Assembly (NCBI GenBank): GCA_964532655.1 | Contig: CAZHMZ010000184.1 | Location: 1-6,976, forward strand | Source of the DNA: JAJFTV01 sp964532655 | GTDB taxonomy: Bacteria; Chloroflexota; Anaerolineae; Anaerolineales; Anaerolineaceae | Direction of reading: 5' to 3' | Length of the DNA: 6,976 nt | In this document: positions 1 to 4,325 of the stretch, one piece after another | Numbering within the stretch: position 1 is the stretch's first letter | Layout of the letters: every line of letters starts with the position of its first letter | Translations under genes and position numbers: made by a program | Notes under the pieces: model-generated | What the model was told of the DNA's origin: nothing | The model's input: the letters and a program-made list of their open reading frames with translations, nothing else | Databases searched by the model: none

Positions 1-1
1 G

Positions 2-343
2 GAAATTGATTTCATTCAGGCTTCGCGGGCGTTAGGCGCCGATCCCGTCCGGGTGATGCTCAACCACGTGTTACCCAATGTGATCGCCCCCATCATCGTA
101 ATGGCCAGCCTTTCCATCTCTGGTTCCATTCTGTCGGCCTCAACCTTAAGTTTCCTCGGTTTGGGCGCTCAGCCCCCTACCTCTGAATGGGGCCTCATGC
201 TTTCAGACGGACGCCCTTACCTGCGTCAGGCCTGGTGGCTGATGGTATTCCCCGGCGCAATGATCACGCTGTTTGTTCTGGCATCCAATATCTTTGGTGA
301 CGGCTTGCGCGATGCTTTAGACCCCCGCACCGCGACAAAATAG
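2..343 (+). CDS. ABC transporter permease, DppC/OppC type (3' fragment)
   Basis: This is the C-terminal 113 residues of an inner-membrane permease for a dipeptide/oligopeptide-type (or nickel/glycoside) ABC importer. The frame is open to the left edge, so the true start lies outside the window. The fragment opens with the EAA loop that docks onto the ATPase: QASRALG (residues 6-12) and HVLPN (22-26), matching the EAA---G---------I-LP consensus. A hydrophobic segment follows at about residues 27-52 with the SFLGLG motif typical of the DppC branch. Next come the periplasmic PPTSEWG stretch, a last membrane segment at about 79-97, and the conserved end GDGLRDALDPR. Family length is usually 280-330 residues, so about two thirds is missing. 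The partner permease, ATPases and binding protein would be expected upstream. The substrate cannot be told from this fragment. Transcription probably ends at the hairpin 15 nt downstream. Confidence 0.95.
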   Translation, partial: EIDFIQASRALGADPVRVMLNHVLPNVIAPIIVMASLSISGSILSASTLSFLGLGAQPPTSEWGLMLSDGRPYLRQAWWLMVFPGAMITLFVLASNIFGDGLRDALDPRTATK

Positions 344-357
344 ACCTCATTTTTCGA

Positions 358-396
358 AAAAAGTGGGAGAACAGTGTACCTGTTCTCCCACTTTTT
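358..396. terminator. Bidirectional intrinsic terminator between convergent genes
   Basis: Positions 358-374 and 380-396 form a perfect 17-bp inverted repeat around a 5-nt loop (TGTAC). The GC-rich core GTGGGAGAACAG is flanked by A-tract/T-tract ends, so the transcript ends in a U-run whichever strand is read (CTTTTTGTTTT on plus, CTTTTTTCG on minus). It starts 15 nt after the permease stop and 31 nt beyond the stop of the serine hydrolase on the other strand, so it can serve both. A weaker outer repeat, AGACCTC (342-348) and GAGGTCT (414-420), also flanks it. Confidence 0.93.
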
Positions 397-426
397 GTTT
401 TACTCAACGGATGGAGGTCTGAGTCA

Positions 427-1605
427 TCAGGAGCGGTCAGCCGCGTCAACGGCTTTTACCACCGCCTGGTGCACGCCCTGTCTCAATTCGAAGATGACCC
501 GGTTTGCCCGTCCGTGATAGACCTCATTGGTCAACAGGGCAGTCACCATGCCGCGCCGGGGGTCGACCCACAGGCTGGTACCGGTAAACCCGGTATGACC
601 AAAACTGGACGGGCTGAACGGATAGGCGCTGGTATCCGGGTTGTCGACCCACAAATCGAACCCGATCCCGCGCCGGACCGGCTGGCCTTCAGGTGAATGC
701 TGGCGGGTCATCTCGGCAATGGTTTCAGGCTTCAGCAGCCTGCCCGGCTGCAAATAGGACTGTCCGAGAGCGGCAATATCATGGGCGGTAGAGAAGATGC
801 CCGCATGCCCGGCAATTCCTCCCATACGACCCGCATTTTCATCATCCACCTCGCCGACCAGACGGCGTTTTCGCCAGCGGCAAATCTCTGTAGGAGCCAC
901 TTCCGCCGGGTTGAAGGTATTGGCTGCCGGTTGAGGGGGCATACCGGCAGCATCCGGGTCCGGGTAAGGAAGATACCCGGTCAAGTGTAACCCAAGAGGT
1001 TGACACACCCTTTCATCGATCACCTGCTCGAGCGGTTTTCTGGCAGCCGCCTCCAACGCCAGCCCCACCAGGATCAGGTCGAAATCTGAATACACGACCC
1101 GGTCACCGGGCTGATAGGAAAAATAGGTGGAAAGCGTTCCCCAGTTGGCCGCGGTGCGATTGGCCAGCAGATATAACGGACGCCAGGCAGGTAGCCCGGC
1201 TGAATGGCTGAGCAATTGCCTGAAGGTAATTTTTCCGGCATCCACGTATGCCGTTTTCCCATTGCTGACATCCAAAAAAGTACCCTCTTCCAATGGGGCC
1301 TCATAGGGAGCGATGGGGCGTAAGCCGCTGAAAGCCGGAAGCATGGCTGAAACAGGCATATCCAGGCTGAGCAGCCCCTCTTCGACCATGCTCATAAAAG
1401 CGCTGGTGGTGAACAGCTTGGTGACCGAGGCCATGTCGAACCGGGTGGTATCCTGTACCGGGATCTGCTTTGTGTCAAAATCGATGTATCCAAAGGACCG
1501 GTTGTAGATAGGTTTCCCGTTTTGGATGATGTAAAGCTGAATGGCTGGAATGCGCTCAAGAGCGCTCTGGATGATTTGTTCGGCTTCGTAGAATTGCGTT
1601 GTCAT
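427..1605 (-). CDS. Serine hydrolase, beta-lactamase/PBP family (PF00144-like)
   Basis: This is a 392-residue serine hydrolase with the class C beta-lactamase/DD-peptidase/esterase fold. The three active-site motifs are present: S60-V-T-K63 (SxxK, nucleophile and general base), Y172-S-D174 (the YxN position, with Asp in place of Asn) and H337-T-G339 (the KTG position). LLSHSAGLP at 131-139 and GHAGIFSTAHDIA at 266-278 are also typical. The last of these, preceded by DDENA (254-258), recalls the subgroup containing Bacillus subtilis AmiE/YbbE, an N-acetylmuramyl-L-alanine amidase of muropeptide recycling. I offer that role as a hypothesis only. No signal peptide or lipobox is visible, so a cytoplasmic location is likely. 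The ATG start has AAAGG about 8 nt upstream. It is probably the last gene of a three-gene operon, 53 nt after the acetyltransferase. Esterase, DD-peptidase or amidase activity cannot be separated from sequence alone. Confidence 0.93.
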   Translation of the reverse strand: MTTQFYEAEQIIQSALERIPAIQLYIIQNGKPIYNRSFGYIDFDTKQIPVQDTTRFDMASVTKLFTTSAFMSMVEEGLLSLDMPVSAMLPAFSGLRPIAPYEAPLEEGTFLDVSNGKTAYVDAGKITFRQLLSHSAGLPAWRPLYLLANRTAANWGTLSTYFSYQPGDRVVYSDFDLILVGLALEAAARKPLEQVIDERVCQPLGLHLTGYLPYPDPDAAGMPPQPAANTFNPAEVAPTEICRWRKRRLVGEVDDENAGRMGGIAGHAGIFSTAHDIAALGQSYLQPGRLLKPETIAEMTRQHSPEGQPVRRGIGFDLWVDNPDTSAYPFSPSSFGHTGFTGTSLWVDPRRGMVTALLTNEVYHGRANRVIFELRQGVHQAVVKAVDAADRS

Positions 1606-1658
1606 GCTGTGAACCTTTTTGAGGTGAATTTTGGCGACGGTTACACCGGCTGCCGTGG

Positions 1659-2138
1659 TTATTCAAACAATCGTTTTTGATAAATCAACTCGGTGATCCC
1701 TTTGACCACATAATCAGGGATGGCGCCGACCTGCTGGTAACCCATTCGTTGGTAAAATCTTTGCGCAGAAAGGTTGGTGTGGGTGACCAATAAGAACATA
1801 TCCTGCACATGTTCGGCTGACGCATCTTCTGCTGCTTTGAGCAAAGCCTCACCAACGTGGTGTCCCTGCCAGGCGGGCAGAACCCCGATCAAACGTAGGT
1901 AAGCACTGCGATGAAAAGCGCCATGCAGAGAATACCAGGCAAAACCGGTAGTATGTCCATCGATTTTGGCAACCAGAATACTGGCGCCTTCCTGGAGTGC
2001 TTGGTTCAACATATGTTCTGCGCGTTCCTGTGTGATGCTGTATTGCTTCCACAGCTCGTTTTGTGTCAGCACCTGAACGCAGGCTGGAAGATCTTCAGCC
2101 TGAAGAGGCTGGATGGTGATGGGTGATGTTTGGGTCAT
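1659..2138 (-). CDS. GNAT family N-acetyltransferase
   Basis: This is a 159-residue single-domain acetyltransferase of the GCN5-related superfamily, expected to move acetyl from acetyl-CoA to an amine. Beta-strand 4 and motif A lie at about residues 80-104 (LRLIGVLPAWQGHHVGEAL). The Q-G-H-H-V-G loop at 91-96 fits the Q/R-x-x-G-x-G/A pyrophosphate-binding motif, with the second Gly position occupied by E97 rather than the usual G/A. Motif B follows at 122-135 (NLSAQRFYQRMGYQ), with the conserved Asn and the FY...GY pattern. Length is normal for the family. An in-frame TAG lies one codon before the ATG, so the start cannot be further upstream. The nearest good Shine-Dalgarno (AGGAG, 2156-2160) is 17 nt away, which is unusually far, so initiation may be weak. 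It sits 60 nt behind the lyase gene and 53 nt before the serine hydrolase, probably in the same transcript. The substrate (small amine, peptide or protein) is unknown. Confidence 0.93.
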   Translation of the reverse strand: MTQTSPITIQPLQAEDLPACVQVLTQNELWKQYSITQERAEHMLNQALQEGASILVAKIDGHTTGFAWYSLHGAFHRSAYLRLIGVLPAWQGHHVGEALLKAAEDASAEHVQDMFLLVTHTNLSAQRFYQRMGYQQVGAIPDYVVKGITELIYQKRLFE

Positions 2139-2198
2139 AAGCTATTTATATGAAACTCCTATACATCTGTCAAGGAAGCCTGTGAACTGATCAAAGAG

Positions 2199-3641
2199 TC
2201 ACTGCTCCTGGGGTAACCCACCCTCAGTCAGCCTGCGCAGGTTGGATAGCGCGCCTTCCGCTTCTTCCGGTGATAGAGGCCGTTTCTGATGGATATGGAT
2301 CAATTCACCTGCCCGGGCTTTTTGCATGACCACCTCGAGGATGCTTTGTGAAGATTGAACGGCTTCTTTGACGAGAGCCGCTCCGGCGGCATACCCGATC
2401 AGCGGATTAAGTACGGTCACGATGGCCGTGTTCCGGTCCAGCCAGTGACGGGCGGATTCGGGATTGGCGGTGATCCCCATCACACACTGTTGCGTGAGAG
2501 CGGTCAACGAGCCGATGAGGATCTGCATCATCTCAAACAGGTTGTGGGCGATCACCGGCATCATCACATTCAACTCAAGTTGCCCGGCTTGGGCAGCCAG
2601 CATGACAGCAGTATCGCACCCGATGACATGGTACATGGCCATATTGGTCATTTCCGCCATCACCGGGTTGACTTTACCCGGCATGATGCTGGAACCCGGT
2701 TGCACGGCCGGAAGATGGATTTCATCCAGACCGGTGGCGGGACCCGAAGAAAGCAGCCGCAAATCATTGGCAATGCGAGTGACCGTGCCTGCTAGTGTGC
2801 GCATGGCAGCCGAGAAATCAACCAGATCTGCCATGGATTGCATGCTCTCAAACAGGTTGTCTGATTCATATAGCCGCAGCCCGGTGAGGCGGGCGAGCGT
2901 CTTGACCATGCGGGTACGATATTCGGGGTGGGCATTCAAACCGGTGCCCACAGCGGTACCTCCAATCCCCAGGCGGCGCAGCCCTTCAGAAGACCGTTCG
3001 ATACGGTCGACATCCCGATCCACGGCTCTGGCATAACCAGAAAACTCCTGCCCCAACCGAATTGGCACGGCATCCTGGAGATGGGTTCGACCGGATTTGA
3101 CAATGCCGTCAAACGCGGCGGAACGGGAACCGAGTGCGTCTGCCAGCCTCCGTACAGTCAGCAATAATTCATCCAGCCTGAGAAGACAGGCCAGCCGTAT
3201 GCCTGTGGGAATGGTGTCGTTGGTCGATTGAGCCATGTTGACATGATCGTTGGGGTGAACCCGGTATTCGCCCGCTGTCCCACCCAATATCTGCGTGGCT
3301 CGATTGGCAATGACCTCATTGGTATTCATATTGTGACTGGTGCCGGCGCCGGCCTGGAATGGATCCACCATGAACTGGTCCTGCCATTTCCCATTGGTTA
3401 CCTCTTCAGCGGCCTGGATGATAGCGCTGGCGAGGTCAGGTGCAAGGAGGCCTGTATCCCGGTTCACTTCGGCGGCTGCCTGTTTGATCAGGGCCATCGC
3501 CTTGATGAATTCAAAACGAGGTTTCAGCCCTGATATTTGAAAATTGTGAATTGCCCGTTGGGTTTGTGCCCCCCATAATGCGTCGATGGGGATCTGCACT
3601 TCGCCAAGCGAATCTTTTTCAATGCGGTATGAAGACGTCAT
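2199..3641 (-). CDS. Class II fumarase/aspartase family lyase, probable aspartate ammonia-lyase
   Basis: This is a full-length (480-residue) cytoplasmic lyase that would form a homotetramer and reversibly eliminate ammonia from aspartate, or water from malate, to give fumarate. The superfamily signature GSSIMPGKVNP is at 316-326, with S318 as the expected catalytic serine in the mobile loop. Other active-site segments are GAGTSHNMNTNEV (98-110), QSTND (138-142) and GRTHLQDAVP (184-193). A fumarase_C-like tail is at about 410-450. Several positions resemble aspartase: GAGTS, QSTND, AGQLELNVMMPVI (352-364) and GITAN (389-393). Others are shared with fumarase, such as MPGKVNP, where E. coli aspartase has MPAKVNP, and GRTH. 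I favour aspartate ammonia-lyase, but class II fumarase is possible. AAGGAGG lies 4 nt before the ATG, a strong ribosome site. It is the first gene of the presumed operon and would link aspartate to the TCA cycle. Confidence 0.95.
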   Translation of the reverse strand: MTSSYRIEKDSLGEVQIPIDALWGAQTQRAIHNFQISGLKPRFEFIKAMALIKQAAAEVNRDTGLLAPDLASAIIQAAEEVTNGKWQDQFMVDPFQAGAGTSHNMNTNEVIANRATQILGGTAGEYRVHPNDHVNMAQSTNDTIPTGIRLACLLRLDELLLTVRRLADALGSRSAAFDGIVKSGRTHLQDAVPIRLGQEFSGYARAVDRDVDRIERSSEGLRRLGIGGTAVGTGLNAHPEYRTRMVKTLARLTGLRLYESDNLFESMQSMADLVDFSAAMRTLAGTVTRIANDLRLLSSGPATGLDEIHLPAVQPGSSIMPGKVNPVMAEMTNMAMYHVIGCDTAVMLAAQAGQLELNVMMPVIAHNLFEMMQILIGSLTALTQQCVMGITANPESARHWLDRNTAIVTVLNPLIGYAAGAALVKEAVQSSQSILEVVMQKARAGELIHIHQKRPLSPEEAEGALSNLRRLTEGGLPQEQ

Positions 3642-3666
3642 GTTCCCTCCTTATCCGTCCGTTTTC

Positions 3667-3672
3667 ATTATA
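3667..3672 (-). promoter_or_regulatory. Candidate -10 box for the lyase-acetyltransferase-hydrolase operon
   Basis: The minus strand reads TATAAT here, 25 nt upstream of the lyase start codon and 14 nt before its Shine-Dalgarno. No good -35 hexamer is visible at 16-18 nt spacing, and there is no TGn extension, so the promoter may depend on an activator or lie elsewhere. The position is right for a short leader. Confidence 0.45.
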
Positions 3673-3812
3673 AAAGAAACAAACCAGGCTGGGGAGTTAG
3701 GCCGAAAAAAAGGTTTGCATTTTTATCAGGGTTCGCACTAATTCAAAATTAATGTTATCATCATTACCATGCAATAACCAAAACAACCAAAATATTACCA
3801 AATAGGACTCAA

Positions 3813-3838
3813 TCAGGACTGATTCCTCATCAGTCTGA
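3813..3838. repeat. Dyad just upstream of the plus-strand promoter (candidate operator)
   Basis: GACTGAT (3817-3823) and ATCAGTC (3829-3835) form a perfect 7-bp inverted repeat around TCCTC. With G3816 left out as a bulge, TCA (3813-3815) also pairs with TGA (3836-3838). The right end lies 2 nt before the -35-like hexamer, a usual place for an activator or repressor site. There is no T-run, so it is not a terminator. Binding by a regulator is inference. Confidence 0.5.
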
Positions 3839-3840
3839 CC

Positions 3841-3867
3841 TTTACAAAAAAATGTTATTGCTATAAT
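3841..3867 (+). promoter_or_regulatory. Extended -10 promoter for the surface-protein gene
   Basis: A perfect TATAAT at 3862-3867 is preceded by TG-n (3859-3861), which makes an extended -10 element. A TTTACA hexamer (5 of 6 matches to TTGACA) lies at 3841-3846, though the 15-nt spacer is short. The predicted start of transcription is near 3873-3875, which gives a leader of about 450 nt before the start codon at 4326. The dyad at 3813-3838 and the A-rich phased region further upstream could control it. Confidence 0.65.
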
Positions 3868-3871
3868 CGCG

Positions 3872-3900
3872 GAAGAGTAACCTGCCTGATATTACTCTTC
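3872..3900 (+). promoter_or_regulatory. Hairpin at the predicted 5' end of the leader RNA
   Basis: GAAGAGTAA (3872-3880) and TTACTCTTC (3892-3900) are perfect reverse complements around an 11-nt loop. The predicted transcript start falls in the first bases of the left arm, so the RNA would begin with most of this stem, a layout that can protect a 5' end from decay. No U-run follows, so termination is unlikely. An orphan Shine-Dalgarno-like AAGGAG follows at 3915-3920 without a usual start codon nearby. Confidence 0.5.
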
Positions 3901-4130
3901 ATCAAATCGAGAAAAAGGAGAAAGACCACAGCCAGAAGATTCCTTTTCAAACCCTACCGGGAGACCGGAATCTAAACCTCAAATTCAGGCTCGTCACCAT
4001 CGACGCTTCATCGCCGACCCTGTCCCTCCATCCTGTCGCCATTTACCCTGCCGAGACTTTCAACCCAAAAGGGACCGATCCAACACCATATCAGCATAAG
4101 AGCATCCCAATCCACGTGTAACTCTGCGTG

Positions 4131-4151
4131 AAGCGCTGAAATCAGCGTTTT
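4131..4151 (+). terminator. Weak terminator-like hairpin within the leader
   Basis: CGCTG (4134-4138) and CAGCG (4143-4147) form a 5-bp core with an AAAT loop, extended by AAG/TTT pairing to 8 bp including one G-U pair, and followed by TTTT (4148-4151). The stem is short and the U-run brief, and the extension uses part of that run, so it would pause or attenuate rather than stop transcription fully. Its left arm overlaps the long-range pairing at 4127-4134, so the two folds compete. Confidence 0.3.
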
Positions 4152-4160
4152 GGAACTTAG

Positions 4161-4180
4161 GGAATGAAACATCTCATTCC
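4161..4180 (+). promoter_or_regulatory. 7-bp leader hairpin with alternative pairing
   Basis: GGAATGA (4161-4167) pairs with TCATTCC (4174-4180) around AACATC. The loop bases ACATC (4169-4173) are also complementary to GATGT (4181-4185) directly after the stem. With no linker both helices cannot form together, so they are alternative structures. Confidence 0.4.
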
Positions 4181-4314
4181 GATGTATTTATGTTGCCAGA
4201 AACCAGTAGTTAAATAATTGCTTCACGGATAGATCTGCGTAATCCAATGGTAATGGCAAGCGAGCCGAGGCAAAGTCTCACAACAGCGTTCGCAGTGCAA
4301 AAACTATCAGTATG

Positions 4315-4320
4315 AAGGGA
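4315..4320 (+). promoter_or_regulatory. Ribosome binding site of the surface-protein gene
   Basis: AAGGGA lies 5 nt before the ATG at 4326, and it selects this start, which is also directly followed by a signal peptide. An ATG at 4312 opens a five-codon frame (MKGKR) whose TGA stop (4327-4329) overlaps the start codon as ATGA. That mini-frame has no ribosome site of its own. Confidence 0.65.
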
Positions 4321-4325
4321 AAACG

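Larger units (their letters stand above)
3642..4325. other. Gene-free divergent intergenic region
   Basis: These 684 bases separate the minus-strand lyase operon from the plus-strand surface-protein gene. I find no convincing protein gene or known RNA gene. From left to right it holds the lyase ribosome site and -10 box (3646-3672), an A-rich stretch with regularly spaced ACC(A) elements (3766-3803), a dyad (3813-3838), a plus-strand extended -10 promoter (3841-3867), a 9-bp hairpin at the expected transcript start (3872-3900), a C-rich, G-poor segment (about 3940-4120), and a structured segment with several hairpins (4123-4295) before the ribosome site at 4315. Confidence 0.85.
3874..4325 (+). 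promoter_or_regulatory. Long structured 5' leader, possible cis-regulatory RNA
   Basis: From the predicted transcript start to the start codon there are about 450 nt with no convincing gene. The first half (about 3961-4080) is C-rich and G-poor (45 C against 21 G in 120 nt by my count), as in Rho-loading sites. AGATTCC (3937-3943) can pair with GGAATCT (3967-3973). The second half holds CGCTG-AAAT-CAGCG (4134-4147) running into TTTT, GGAATGA/TCATTCC (4161-4180), and a long-range match CGTGAAGC (4127-4134) with GCTTCACG (4220-4227). TCTGCGT occurs twice (4123-4129, 4234-4240), and either copy could pair through CTGCG with CGCAG (4291-4295). I recognise no conserved core of the cyclic-di-GMP, cobalamin, TPP, SAM, FMN or glycine riboswitches. 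Regulation by this leader is inferred, not shown. Confidence 0.45.

Noticed and set aside
1606..1658. Terminator or promoter between the acetyltransferase and the serine hydrolase
   Set aside because: I see no stem with a T-run and no good -10/-35 pair, so the short gap is better read as internal to an operon.
2355..3036. Two forward-strand open frames opposite the lyase gene
   Set aside because: They are overlapping readings of the antisense strand of a full-length conserved enzyme, with no family resemblance or convincing ribosome site.
3811..3840. Minus-strand CTGATGA next to a stem, resembling a hammerhead ribozyme core
   Set aside because: The GAAA half of the core and the third helix are absent. 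CTGATGA here is simply part of the 7-bp dyad.
4120..4325. Known riboswitch (cyclic-di-GMP, cobalamin, TPP and others)
   Set aside because: GGCAAAG-like stretches at 4269-4276 recall the cyclic-di-GMP-I core, but the required CACGCA/AAACC and GAAA-capped helix are not there. No other class core was found by eye.
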